Notes: generated by a model from the letters alone, not told the origin. A DNA stretch of 64,000 nt from Globodera rostochiensis (GCA_018350325.1 JAEVLN010000006.1:4020056-4084055), one strand, 5' to 3'; positions 8,701 through 18,004 are shown, counted from the stretch's first letter. Made by a program: numbers and translations.

Positions 8701-10850
8701 AAATTGAGCAAGGCGAATTGCCAGAAACACGATGCTCGGCCTACTGGAAACAATGGCAAAATGAATGGAAGAACGAACCTGAATTTAAGGGCATGCTTTT
8801 TGTGCAAGTCCCTGAGCGGTTCAGATGGGTCAAAGACAAATGGGTGGCGTATAAAAGAAAGCAAACCAAAAGACCCCCGATTGGTCGGATTGTTCCTGTT
8901 CCACCATCGGACCCGGAACGGTTTGCGCTGTATCAGCTCATGCGTCACTATCCAGGTGATCCCGCCCAATTGAAAATGGTCAACCAACAGCCGTGTACCT
9001 CATTTATTGAGGCGGCTATTAAACATGGTCTCCTTGAAGATGACCGAGTTTGGAACAAAACGCTCGAGGAAGCGTCGTTATCGCGTTGGCCAGACCAAAT
9101 GAGATGGCTCTTTGTGAGCATCCTGGTCTTTGGGCAGCCGAGCAATGCCCGTGAATTGTGGGACAAGTACAAAGCCCAAATGTACCACCCACATGGTATT
9201 GCCAGCAAAGCACAACGTCTGGCAAAGGAGCTGCAAGCTCTTGCCGACATTGATTGGCGGTTGTTCAATTTTGGCTTTAGCTGTGTACACTTCGGCTTGC
9301 CAGATCCGCCAAACTCTATGGCCAAGAACACTGAAAAGGCAGTTGAAGAATTTTTCTTTGGCGATGATGATTTGAATGTGCCACCAGGCCTACCAAATGC
9401 AAATCAGCCAGAGGAAAATCAACCTCCGCCTCTCAACAGCGACCAACAAATGGTCTTTGATGCTGTTGTGCAGGCTACACAGACAGATCCAAGCGATCAG
9501 TCTGTGCCTCGCCGACTTTTTGTGTACGGCGACGGAGGAACAGGCAAAACGTACCTGTTTGGCCAAATTATACGGCGTTTGCGAAAAGCGCCATACAGCA
9601 AGAAAGTGCTTGCCACTGCATCGACTGGATGCGCAGCCATTTTGCTGCCGTATGGCAAGACGGCCCATTCCACCTTCCGTCTCGGCAGAGAAGTGTCTTT
9701 GGACAAACTTCCAAGCATTCCTCTGGAAAGCTTTTTCGCCAGACGGATTCGTGAAGCACAGCTGATCATCATTGACGAGATCACAATGCTTAACAACACG
9801 GTGATTGAGGTGATCGACCGAGTGTGCAAGGAAATGGCAATTCGCCAGCACAAGGAACTCCTCTTTGGAGGAAAGACGGTCATTTTCAGCGGTGACTTTA
9901 AACAATCACTGCCGGTCGTGCCTCATGAAGGCTTAGCCGCACAAGTGGCGGCTTGCTTTCAGACATCTCCGTTGTTTGGTCAATTCACCACAATGAAGCT
10001 GACCATCAACCACCGTTTGGGCAAAGGGCAACAAGACTATGCGAAAATGTGCCGCCAAATTGGGCACGGAGAGGCTGGAGAATTCTTCTGGATTCCTCCT
10101 CAATTCCTCCTACACAGCAGTGAAGATCTGATTAACTTTGTGTATCCGGACTTCCAACAACTCCTTGGTAACGACCAGGAGCTGCTCAACCGTTTGATTC
10201 TCGCTCCACACATTCAAACATGTGACGAGATCAACGAACTAATGATGGATAATGTGCCAGGTCAAGTGCGTGAATATTTGTCCACAGACAAACCACTTGA
10301 CGAACGCCCACTGGACATCGACGAAATCGAGTCGGAAGTGGCCGCTTTGAACCAACGCGCAGACTCGGGGATGCCTCCCCATCGTCTGCGACTAAAAGTC
10401 GGTTGCGTTGTCGTCCTCCTGATCAACAAAAGTGACAGGGAAGGACTAATCAACGGCACACGTATCGTCATTGAAGAACTTGGTGAAAATAAAATCACCG
10501 GCAGAGCAATCAACGGCACTGCTGTTGGGGGCCAGGTGCGCTTCTTCATTGAACGAACGCGCAATGTGTACGAGGATAAGGCGCCTGGCGGCCTGAAATA
10601 TGAGCGTTTGCAGTTCCCAATTAAACCTGCATTCGCTATGACCATTCTTAAAGGTCAAGGCCAGACAATCCGCACTGTCGGCATCGACCTTGAAAGGGAA
10701 GTCTTTTCCCACGGTCAATTATACACAGCCTTTTCACGGGCATCGGACGGCAACAATGTCCGAGTGTATGCTCCAAACAGGGAGACTGATGCACAAGGCA
10801 GAGCCAAAGTGCTCAACATTGTGGCAACAAATATGCTTCAATTGCAATAA
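5754..10850 (+). CDS. Helitron Rep/helicase (RepHel)
   Basis: Open from 5754; the first ATG in frame is at 5868 (residue 39), so alone it would give about 1,660 residues. It has an acidic, low-complexity N-terminus with a basic RRSSRIKR patch (145-152). A Cys/His zinc-binding segment (C215-x2-C218, C231-C232) is typical of Helitron N-termini. The HUH nuclease motif is FQGRGGPHAHI (H754, H756), with paired tyrosines in NIKYALKY (Y898, Y902), the two-Tyr rolling-circle Rep signature. A Pif1-family helicase follows: Walker A GDGGTGKT (1259-1266), Walker B IIIDE (1338-1342), GDFKQSLP (1380-1387), TINHRL (1417-1422) and TAFSRASD (1658-1665). It nicks and unwinds transposon DNA for rolling-circle transposition. 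All catalytic motifs are intact and no stop interrupts them. Confidence 0.95.
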   Translation: MKQKRILWHLNELYSSDNVPYHPRADVALPCPFVKRLEMEDGQSSSKGVQSNVQEDSDDSDDIMIVDVPANEKKVEESMFFIDPPLHEQAEHPASAAINAVLAEAQLPGENQADELALIVESCQAQEPIAQAAEVVFKRPRTPPRRSSRIKRLSNSLSRSPSPAAKRAPTTKGLGLATPLTKRCHMVHKSWHCAAAAAKHFPDYSDSGKLGEKKCPHCGAHLFQHEDSNICCRQGRVELPTLNPHPDELKQLIVGDNQTREGKEFVRNMSRYNNLLQFASVSAGNKPCPAGGPMAVILNGEFHRRISSMQAGSTQTPGFGQLYILDPVEAMEQRRNNPTFTGEKITTNEEFVQGHKLNEKTLESLEKMIQENHPAAKAYKQAREQLQDLFKTQKAEELRFFRMTLLDQRRAPAAVKDPKLHPHQIITPSTGEGMFAIHADPSGAPPPKGIWVENKHGQLNEIAPFSPWTDSLAYPLIKPLGDDGYYTGIKYAKPPSRKRKSDVSTDHLFDTDVDSDLESCAADSDALSDAGSVASGTSSVSGRFGKARQFVSLRDYCKYYLAIRDGDVAAGYHHILACGGGLGQRWILDQAAKIDWQIATFLRRPDMDLRISTPRNLLQYLINQYNKQKARQNPNAQRKSVDDIGSVVRLSEKNVNSLQYWKKMYEDCNTIFARYHDAKKARLFITFTNNRDWPEFKQNLYKNGQVFTDRFDLWMRVWCSKIAVFRHELYEKNYFGTIIGSGESMEFQGRGGPHAHIVAQTDLNAIPEVIQEYIWAHIPSLPDKDDNTPIAQMHREIRELIHMQLHRCSDTWCGPKDPKTGRCKKGFPATYSKCTILHPDRPAVYFRPSPAEGGAQIEVNKLIYDNSHVVPFNPFILLRFRVHHNVLFAYGNKANIKYALKYPFKEPGHCCVACKEESGSKIGIDEPAQYAKMNFRGATEAYAVVNSIAFVRLSHQVVKLSIHLPNQQPIVFRAGQLVSKAQQIEQGELPETRCSAYWKQWQNEWKNEPEFKGMLFVQVPERFRWVKDKWVAYKRKQTKRPPIGRIVPVPPSDPERFALYQLMRHYPGDPAQLKMVNQQPCTSFIEAAIKHGLLEDDRVWNKTLEEASLSRWPDQMRWLFVSILVFGQPSNARELWDKYKAQMYHPHGIASKAQRLAKELQALADIDWRLFNFGFSCVHFGLPDPPNSMAKNTEKAVEEFFFGDDDLNVPPGLPNANQPEENQPPPLNSDQQMVFDAVVQATQTDPSDQSVPRRLFVYGDGGTGKTYLFGQIIRRLRKAPYSKKVLATASTGCAAILLPYGKTAHSTFRLGREVSLDKLPSIPLESFFARRIREAQLIIIDEITMLNNTVIEVIDRVCKEMAIRQHKELLFGGKTVIFSGDFKQSLPVVPHEGLAAQVAACFQTSPLFGQFTTMKLTINHRLGKGQQDYAKMCRQIGHGEAGEFFWIPPQFLLHSSEDLINFVYPDFQQLLGNDQELLNRLILAPHIQTCDEINELMMDNVPGQVREYLSTDKPLDERPLDIDEIESEVAALNQRADSGMPPHRLRLKVGCVVVLLINKSDREGLINGTRIVIEELGENKITGRAINGTAVGGQVRFFIERTRNVYEDKAPGGLKYERLQFPIKPAFAMTILKGQGQTIRTVGIDLEREVFSHGQLYTAFSRASDGNNVRVYAPNRETDAQGRAKVLNIVATNMLQLQ
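5761..5766 (+). other. A-run at the ORF1/Rep-helicase frame change
   Basis: Six A's after AAC and before GG. ORF1 enters the run in one frame and the Rep-helicase continues in the +1 frame. With one A fewer the two frames join with no stop, and the downstream frame is open from before the run. A one-base insertion (mutation or assembly error) or a programmed +1 shift would each explain it. Confidence 0.7.
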
Positions 10851-10909
10851 GCATTTAATGAAATGAAGCTATAGTCCTAAGGCATTTTGACACTAAAATT
10901 ACTATGAAC

Positions 10910-10915
10910 AATAAA
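10910..10915 (+). terminator. poly(A) signal after RepHel
   Basis: AATAAA 60 bp after the RepHel stop codon, a plausible cleavage and polyadenylation signal for the transposon transcript. Confidence 0.45.
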
Positions 10916-11263
10916 TGCCAAACCATTCCCATCTGCACTTTAATTTGCACGAAGGATGGTGAAGAGCGAGGGGAGGAGTCGAAGTTTTACACGGCATGGC
11001 CCTCTTTAGGGCCTCCAATCCGAGCGATTTGCTATCTGAAGTGCTCAAAAGTGTCAATGCCTGGACTAAAGGGAGGGAGGAGGGTATGATGTGCGAGTTG
11101 GGGCACTTCCGGTTTCCATTGCACTGAAAGCAATGTGTCAGCTCTGTAAAGAGTGAAGCCAAGTGCACGTCGGTTGACGCAAAGACCCTAACTGTCAGAA
11201 AAATCAAAGGGCGCAATGTTAGCAATTTATTCATTATGACGCAAAGTGTAGGAGTTATTGCAT
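10916..11263. other. Helitron 3' non-coding segment
   Basis: Moderately GC-rich and free of long ORFs. It lies between RepHel and the 3' repeat array, and I see no further gene. Confidence 0.5.
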
Positions 11264-11880
11264 TGCGATGCTGTGTAGGGTATGTAGGTACGACTTATAT
11301 CGTTTTAAATGCGTATTGAAGTGTGTAGTTACAAAATAAATGTGTGTAGTAAATACACATAGGAGTTGTGTAGTATAACTGCAGATACTGAAATATTCTA
11401 AGTGTAGTTACTTCTCATGTGTAGTTACCGCTATTACCCTACGCTACGCATTGACTTTAATCTTATAAGCCGATAATACCATCATTCCCTGTGTAGTTAT
11501 TTCACAGTTGTGTAGTTACTACCACTACCGCTCATTGGTCCTTAGAACATCGACCATACATCTTCCCCTGTGTATTCACTTCTAAATTGTGTAGTAATAC
11601 ACCTCCCCTACGCAAAGCCGACTTTCCCTGTGTAGTTATTTCACAGTTGTGTAGTTACTACCACTACCCATACATCTTCCCCTGTGTATTCACTTCTAAA
11701 TTGTGTAGTAATACACCACGCCTACGCAAATCCGACTTTCCCTGTGTAGTTGTTTCACAGTTGTGTAGTTACTACCACTACCGCTCATTGGTCCTTAGAA
11801 CATCGACCATACATCTTCCTTCCCCTGTGTATTCACTTCTAAATTGTGTAGTAATACACCTCCCCTACGCAGCTTATTGG
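11264..11880. repeat. Helitron 3' subterminal repeats (TGTGTAGTTA words)
   Basis: Three long units at about 11,489-11,627, 11,628-11,739 and 11,740-11,877 contain CCCTGTGTAGTTATTTCACA, GTTGTGTAGTTACTACCACT and TAAATTGTGTAGTAATACAC. The middle unit lacks a 27-bp block that includes CTCATTGGTCCTTAGAACAT. Looser TGTGTAGT copies run from 11,264. The shared word links this array with the 5' array. Confidence 0.75.
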
Positions 11881-11944
11881 CACTATTCCTTATAACCCCG
11901 CGCACACATGTACAAAATCAGTGGCATAACTGCACACCCCGAAC

Positions 11945-12585
11945 CCCGACCTAGGTAGCGAAGCTCGATAAGCGCGTCAGCGCTTTACCTGGCACACAGA
12001 GAGGGTTGTACCTCACTCCACTAGTTTCCTAATTAAATTCACTAAAGCTTCAATTTTTTATCGCCATAAAAAGCTTTAAAAAATTACCGCGTTTCTAAAT
12101 TTGGTAGCAAATCTCTACACAAATCTAGTCAAAAATTCAAAATTTTCCCGGCGGCGCCTATCGGCACCGCCGACCCCCCACCAAAAGTTAAGCAGAATTT
12201 GCAAAAAAAAAAGATTTTTGTAAATTTCTTAACAAAAAAATGCATTAAAACCCCCCGAAAATAACTCCTAATTGAATTTTTTTAAATTCTTTCCTTGGCG
12301 GTTCCGATGGGCTGGACCATCGGACAAAAAGCGTTCCAGAAATAAAAATGGGAATTTAAATTTGTCGCGAAGTGTAAAACTATTTATTTAAAATTTTTGA
12401 GCTTAAAATAAAAAATTTTCAGTGAATTAAAAAAAAATTTTCAAAAAAAGTATCGATCTCGGGTCTCGAACCGAGAAATTTCTCGGTTTTTTGGGTCCAG
12501 ATCTCGCTCTCGAGTCTCGGGGTCATTTCTCGGTCTCGGTCTCGACTCTCGAGTCTCGGTAAATTTCATGTCTCGAACAGCCCTA
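11945..12585. mobile_element. hAT relic, reverse-oriented relative of the 781-2013 element, left end missing
   Basis: The right end reads ...GTCTCGAACAGCCCTA after an array of CTCGGTCTCGGTCTCGAC words, the complement of the 781-2013 ends. A GC hairpin lies at 12,150-12,171 and a tRNA-like sequence (D-arm-like GCGAAGCTCGATAAGCGC, about 11,955-12,025) on its left, in the order expected for a reversed copy. No TAGGGCTG left end was found. Confidence 0.6.
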
Positions 12586-13456
12586 GTAAATATGGATCTG
12601 AGCTCCCAGACTCGAAATCACTCAAAACAAACTTTTATAGAGTTTCTTTGGTGCTGAAACCGATAGAACAATCAAAAATTTTTTTTTGGTCGCTCCGCCT
12701 TTAAACAGGATTTTTGAATCGGTTTAAAAATTGCCAAAAATGGAGGATTTTTGACCACTAGACCAATTTGTCTCGTCGAAAGCTGTCGAATGATACTAAA
12801 TTTGTTACGGTTGGTCGCCGGGAAAAGACGAAATTTACGTCAAAAATCTCCATTTTTGGCAATTTTTAAACCGTTCAAAAAGCGGTTTAATGGTACTTTT
12901 CCGTTATGGCGCGACACATTCAAATTTTAAAAAAGGTCAACAAAAAACTAAATTCTGAGAGTTACCCGAGGGTTATCGAGATCGCTGATTACGAATATGC
13001 CATCTATTTCATCATATGATTTAATCTATGATTTTAACATCTATGATTTTTTGAAAACAAAATGAAAATGTTTTTCAAAATCGGTAAAAAGGTGTTTCTA
13101 GGGGTATTCGGGGACGCAGTTTCGGAATTTGACCTCCTTTTTGACGCGATTTCGAACTCCGGACCAGTTACAATAATAAACCAATTTTTGAAAAATTGTA
13201 TTTTTTGAGCATTGTTCAAATTTGGGTCCGGAGTTCGGAATTGGTCGAAATGGATGTCAGAATCGGATTCTGCGCCCTATAATGCCCATATAAACACCTT
13301 TTTAGCGTTTGTGTTGCCCTTTTTTAAAATTTGAATATGTGGCGCAAAACGGAAAAGTACCTAAATTTTAATTGTTCTATCGGTTCAGCACCTAAGAAAC
13401 CCTATAAAAGTGGTTTTGAGTGATTTCGAGTCTGGGGAGCTCAGATCCATATTTAC
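12586..13456. mobile_element. 0.87-kb element with long terminal inverted repeats (GTAAATATGGATCTGAG)
   Basis: About 90 bp at the left (GTAAATATGGATCTGAGCTC, then CAGACTCGAAATCACTC and CGATAGAACAAT) is repeated in reverse at the right end near 13,370-13,456. No ORF. A single end-like copy is at 55,183-55,275 and a strongly diverged, more palindromic relative spans about 19,830-20,330. The superfamily is not clear because no clean target duplication is visible. Confidence 0.65.
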
Positions 13457-14003
13457 CAAAACCTTTGATGATGTTGATATCCGGATAGTTTGATGCGTTG
13501 ACAATCAAAGGTTTGCTTAAATTTGGCCAAATCAATTGTTTAAACTTACCCAATGGCATTTTTACCTGCCGAAGGATACGTCCAAAGTCACCATGCCGGT
13601 GCTGTCGTTGTTGCTGATCCGTACGGCGTGCCATCCATTGGTCCCGTCATTCTCGGCACATTCATCTGCGACTCTCTCATTTGGACTGTTCACTCTGAAA
13701 CGACCTCCGACCTTCCAGTTTCCAGAATTCTTGGCCAATTTGCTCTTATAACAGATGATAAGACTAAATTGAAAAACTTTAAATAATTTTTAATTTTATT
13801 ATTAATTAAATAATCACGTTTTGCATTTTTTGTCCAGAGTGACCAAATCGTTTTCGCAAAGGTACCATATTTTATCAGGAGGTTCACTGGAACATTGCGA
13901 ATTTAAAATAAAAAATATTTAAATAACATAAAAATTACGCTTCATGCGCGCCGCCGCATGCCTTCAGGGCAATAAGAAGAAGCCAAAGTTTAAGCAGAAT
14001 CAT
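13457..14003 (-). CDS. small secreted protein, four exons, 3' end lost at a transposon junction
   Basis: Minus-strand exons are 14003-13939, 13886-13818, 13763-13566 and 13515-13457. Every junction is in phase (2, 2, 2) with GT donors; acceptors TTCCAG and AATTTAG are good and the third (TTTAAG) is weaker. Exon 1 encodes a signal peptide, MILLKLWLLLIALKACGGAH. The mature part is charged and has cysteines in WYLCEND, KKCK, IICYKS and ADECAEN, followed by TNGWHAVRISNNDSTG. About 130 codons are visible. I do not recognise the family. The last exon ends exactly where the 12,586-13,456 element begins, and the element's GTAAAT terminus supplies the donor-like sequence, so the C-terminus is missing or altered. 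In a plant-parasitic nematode a short secreted protein would be a candidate secretory product, but that is only inference. Confidence 0.6.
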
Positions 14004-14530
14004 TTTTTTGTTAGCGTTTTTTTGGAGTTGTGGGACTAAAATTAAAAAAAAATAATAATAAAAATGGACCCGTGTGAGATTGAAAGGAATTTGGGATCGC
14101 TTAAACAGCCCCCTATATGGAAATGAGTCATCCGCCGTCGACTTTTTGTGCATCCTCTGATGAGTAAGGGTATATATGTCCATTGATAAATTCCGATGAC
14201 GCCACCCATTTTCACACCCCGGGACTAAATTTCAGTCCCAGAAAAGACATTTCAGTACTGGTCCCGGTCCACCGTCCCCTACCCTAGATGAACTCAAGAA
14301 CATTCTGCCAAAATGTTTCACATGCAAAATGATGCCATGATTCAAGGCACCAGGCTTTAACAAAACTTAAAGCAAGTAACGCGCTTTTAACTAAAGCTGC
14401 GTTTATAGAAGTGGGGGTATCTTTTCGGATTTATTCGCATTTTTGCGGTTTTTGAAATGGTCGATGAGAATTTTTTTAATCTTTTTTTTAAATTTTTCAA
14501 TAAGAATTTGAACGTTTTTATGTTAGGCAT
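14004..14530. other. non-coding, promoter side of the secreted-protein gene
   Basis: No ORF of note. A GGGACTAAATTTCAGTCCC segment with GGTCCCGGTCC (about 14,219-14,285) resembles the ends of the 60,324-60,529 hAT-like element. The rest is AT-rich. Confidence 0.45.
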
Positions 14531-14661
14531 TAGAGATCGGACGAGAGGACCAATCGATCGAAAATCTCAAAAACGCACTAACATCTCGTAGCTCAAGAAT
14601 CTCGAAAAATTCGATTCGATTTAGAGAGATTCAAACGAGAATCTCGATTGGCCGATTTCTA
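14531..14661. mobile_element. short hAT-like element (TAGAGATCGG ends)
   Basis: TAGAGATCGG at the left and CCGATTTCTA at the right enclose repeated AATCTCGA/TCGAGATT words. Flanks TTAGGCAT and TTAGGTGT match at 6 of 8 positions, as in a decayed 8-bp duplication. The interior resembles 40,035-40,170. Confidence 0.5.
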
Positions 14662-14842
14662 TTAGGTGTAAAAAGTCGGCGATTAGGTTAAAAAAATGAA
14701 GTCATTCAATTTTTAGGGTCACTGCTATTGCGCATTATCCCGATCCGAGATTGATATTTCGTAATCGAGCTCTTACTTCACTTCATTATAATTGATTGCT
14801 CATTATAAAGAGTTCAATTTAAAAAAAAAACAACATCATGAC

Positions 14843-15380
14843 TAGGGCCACGATTTATATGGAAATCCATATTTTTTTGAGCACTCGGAACAGCGTATAA
14901 ATGCCATAAATAGTGTTTTTAACTTTGGTTGGAGCTTCTAGAGCCCATTTTATAATCCATATTCCATATTTTTATCCATATTTTGCTATTTTTCAAAAAT
15001 TCCTTAACAAAAATGCAATAAAAACGAAGAATACACCCCTAATGACCGTTTTTCAAAATTAAAAAACTGCACCCCTAAAAATAAACTTTTTTTGCGACAA
15101 AAAATTCTGCCACCAAAAAAATGAAAATTTTAAAAATTTGGCTTATTTTCAAAAATTTTCTCTAAAATGCCGTGATTTGCATTATAAAAATTTTTATTGC
15201 TCTTATTACTTCTAGAAGGAAATCTTGCCCATTTTTTGCTATACATATTTGAAAATTTTTTTATCCATATTTCGTCCATATTTTGAGTTTTTGCCCATAT
15301 TTGGTCCATATTTTGCAATTTTTCATCCATATTTTATTGCCATATTTCGCGATTTTTTGTCCATATAAATCGTGGCCCTA
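14843..15380. mobile_element. non-autonomous hAT element, 8-bp target duplication ATCATGAC
   Basis: Ends are TAGGGCCACGATTTATATGG and its complement, with ATCATGAC at 14,835-14,842 and 15,381-15,388. The right half is rich in CCATATTT words. Partial copies lie at 22,553-22,800 and 63,495-63,790. Confidence 0.88.
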
Positions 15381-15388
15381 ATCATGAC

Positions 15389-16180
15389 ATTCCGTTGGTC
15401 ATTTTTACCGTTACCGGAAAATGCCATTTGCCGAACATTAATTAAAATCTTTAATTTACCGGCGGCGTTAACCGAAACCGGACCAAGCTCCCCGATGGAA
15501 ACCAAATCAAGAACAGAGCTTTTGCTAATCGAAATAAAATCGACATTTTCGGATAACCAAAAAAAAAAGCGCGCCCGGCTTTTACTTGGGGAGGCCACCG
15601 AAAAGTGTATCATAATTTAACAACTATTAGGAACTTTTTACAAAATTTAAATCTTTTTTGTTCACAAAAGTGATTCATCGTTTGATGGAATATTATTTAA
15701 AAAAGAAATGATAAAAATGATAAATTTATATAAGCAAGTTAAGTGGGTGGAATAAACGCATAATTAATAATCACTGTCTTGAAATGCCAATATGTTTTGT
15801 TGGAATAATTATAAATCAAAATATTTATTTTTGACAAATTCCAAAAATCAAATAAATTTGGCATTGATCTCAAGAGGGGGTGCCATTTCATTTTATTTAA
15901 GCTAGGTATGCGGCAAACTTTGAATGCTATTGACATGCGGAAACAATCCAATGGTTATTTCTTTTTTGCAAAATTTTAAATTCTGTTCATCTTTATTCAA
16001 AGCAAATAATTGAACAAAATTTAAATAATATTTCATTTATTCTTTTCAAAAATCAAAAAAAAAATGTTTAAAAAAATTGTTTTGAATCAAATAATACGTC
16101 CAAGTTGGATTAATTTTTTAGATTATTTTGTGAAATAAATACGTCCAAATTGAAAGCCGAAAATATTCTGGAGTTGTAGT
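15389..16180. other. non-coding, with a hAT relic
   Basis: A TTACCGTTACCGGAAAATGC segment follow by CATTTGCCGAAC at about 15,398-15,438 is a broken end of the 29,627-29,745 family. The rest is AT-rich with no supported gene. Confidence 0.45.
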
Positions 16181-16254
16181 TGTGGCCACTGTAGTTGTTG
16201 TAATTGGTGTAGTCGTCGTTTTCGTAGTCTTGGGTTTCGTTTTGTCGTCGTTGT

Positions 16255-17034
16255 CGCGGACGTTGTCGTGGACGTTGTCGTGGACGTTGTCGTGGACGTT
16301 GTCGTGGACGTTGTCGTGGACGTTGTCGTGGACGTTGTCGTGGACGTTGTCGTGGACGTTGTCGCGGACGTTGTCGTGGACGTTGTTGTGGACGTTGTTG
16401 TGGACGTTGTCGTGGACGTTGTCGTGTACGTTGTCGTGGACGTTGTTGTGGACGTTGTCGTGGACGTTGTTGTGGACGTTGTTGTGGACGTTGTCGTGGA
16501 CGTTGTTGTGGACGTTGTCGTGGACGTTGTTGTGGACGTTGTCGTGGACGTTGTCGTGGACGTTGTTGTGGACGTTGGCGTGGACGTTGTTGTGGACGTT
16601 GTTGTGGACGTTGTCGTGGACGTTGTTGTGGACGTTGTCGTGGACGTTGTCGTGGACGTTGTTGTGGACGTTGTCGTGGACGTTGTCGTGGACGTTGTTG
16701 TGGACGTTGTCGTGGACGTTGTTGTGGACGTTGTTGTGGACGTTGTCGTGGACGTTGTCGTGGACGTTGTTGTGGACGTTGTCGTGGACGTAGTCGTGGA
16801 CGTTGTTGTGGACGTTGTCGTGGACGTTGTCGCGGACGTTGTCGTGGACGTTGTTGTGGACGTTGTCGTGGACGTTGTCGTGGACGTTGTTGTGGACGTT
16901 GTCGTGGACGTTGTCGCGGACGTTGTCGTGGACGTTGTTGTGGACGTTGTCGTGGACGTTGTCGTGGACGTTGTTGTGGACGTTGTCGTGGACGTTGTCG
17001 TGGACGTTGTCGTGGACGTGGGCGTTGTCGTCGT
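16255..17034. repeat. 12-bp minisatellite, about 65 units
   Basis: Unit GACGTTGTCGTG, with a common variant GACGTTGTTGTG and rarer GTCGCG, GTGTAC and GGCGTG forms. The pattern of C and T variants forms an 84-bp (seven-unit) higher-order repeat twice near 16,801-16,970. Several frames are open because a 12-bp unit without a stop keeps every frame open; (VVVD)n, (SWTL)n or, in reverse, (PRQR)n would result. I see no independent sign that it is translated. Confidence 0.9.
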
Positions 17035-17049
17035 TGTCGTGGTTTTAAT

Positions 17050-17520
17050 TTTTGAACTTGAAAATGTTAAGAAATTTCCCCAGTAATGCTAAAAATAAAT
17101 CATTTTTTGATGCATTTTCTCGCCTTTTTTATTATCTTTTTGATGCCACTATCTTGGCCGTAATATGGTTTAAATTAAAGCCCGGACCGGTCGAAATTTA
17201 GATTGAGAAATGGTCAATTTTAAATTTCCAAAATTTAATGTGTCCAATTTTAGGAATAAATAGTAATAAATTCGAGATCACTTTCACTGTGATTCTTCTT
17301 CAAGATTGTATTTGAATAAATTGGCCACGGCCGTATCAGCAAAATCCATCAGAGAGACGAACGGGTACAAATGCTGATGGATGCACAAATTTGTCATTTT
17401 TTGAACATGGCGAAATTAGGATATTGCCACTAAATCATTGAAATTTTTGAAAATTTAAATAATTTGTGGGTTGTATTTTCCAAGAATTTAATTTGTGTTC
17501 AGACTTCTAATTCCGATCAT
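17050..17520. other. non-coding
   Basis: AT-rich sequence with no supported feature between the minisatellite and the gene fragment at 17,654. Confidence 0.4.
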
Positions 17521-17653
17521 GCAATCTAACCGGATTTTGGGTGGTTAGCCAAATTCGGGCTACAGCCGACGGCATCGCAAAATGTGCCCTTTTCGGTGAC
17601 GTACGGCCCAGCCGAGGAGCCGTCTTTGGAAGGCATATGCAACCGCGCACATT

Positions 17654-17910
17654 GTGCCCCCAAAATGTGCCGTCGCTGTCGAAAGGAATACGAAATTTTG
17701 TTGGCATCCGACGCATTCGTTGCGCACCAGTGGCATCAATTTTGAAATAAATGAAGAAGCCATTCCGCTGCAAGGCCAAGCCCATATGGTTTTTGAACGT
17801 GTGGCCATTTATTTATACAAATTCGAAGACTTTTGGCTGTTCGTTCGTTGTCCAATTGAGCGTGATGAAGCTAAATGGGCCGAGTGGGGGCATAGGAGAC
17901 GGCTGAGGTG
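17654..17910 (+). pseudogene. fragment with VRCPIERDE.KWA.W motif (F-box-like family of cyst nematodes)
   Basis: The plus frame contains INFEINEEAIPL, then FERVAIYLYKFEDFWLFVRC followed by PIERDEAKWAEWG. I associate the LVRCPIERDE.KWA.WE ending with large F-box-like families in Globodera and Heterodera predicted proteins; this comes from memory of the family, not a search. The N-terminal part, including any F-box, is absent, so this is a fragment or decayed copy. Confidence 0.45.
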
Positions 17911-18004
17911 GGCTTGGCCTCACTTGGGCGCCGTGAATAAATCTGATAAATTTTTTGTTTTCCGAATGAAAATTCTAACTTTTTTCCTCAAATATTTCCC
18001 ATAA

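Larger units (their letters stand above)
671..11880 (+). mobile_element. Helitron-like transposon (AT-hook/Ulp1 plus Rep-helicase), exact ends not found
   Basis: The span is defined by the Rep-helicase and protease ORFs and by related subterminal repeats on both sides. The words TGTGTAGTAAC and TGTGTAGTTAC recur at 760-2490, 3660-3900 and 11,264-11,880 and are not seen as arrays elsewhere in the window. Classic Helitrons start with TC, end with CTRR after a short hairpin and insert into AT; I could not fix such termini, so the ends are approximate. The element carries an RGG-box gene, a UUCG-hairpin minisatellite, and a protease/Rep-helicase reading frame broken by one base. A hAT element has inserted in the left repeat array. 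Repeats shared by both ends fit the Helentron/Helitron2 side of the superfamily better than the canonical one, but that is inference. Confidence 0.7.

Noticed and set aside
6086..10718. Numerous minus-strand open frames across the Rep-helicase
   Set aside because: Antisense shadows of a GC-richer coding region; no motifs or splice signals.
11970..11985. Hairpin AAGCGC-GTCA-GCGCTT followed by CTAG at 12,020 as the Helitron 3' terminus
   Set aside because: The hairpin is 35 bp from CTAG, farther than usual, and the sequence is better explained as the tRNA-like part of the hAT relic 11,945-12,585, matching the order hairpins/tRNA-like unit in other copies.
16182..17086. Long open frames of 200-270 codons (SWTL and VVVD repeats)
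   Set aside because: A 12-bp repeat without a stop keeps all frames open; no start context, splice sites or non-repeat domain supports translation.
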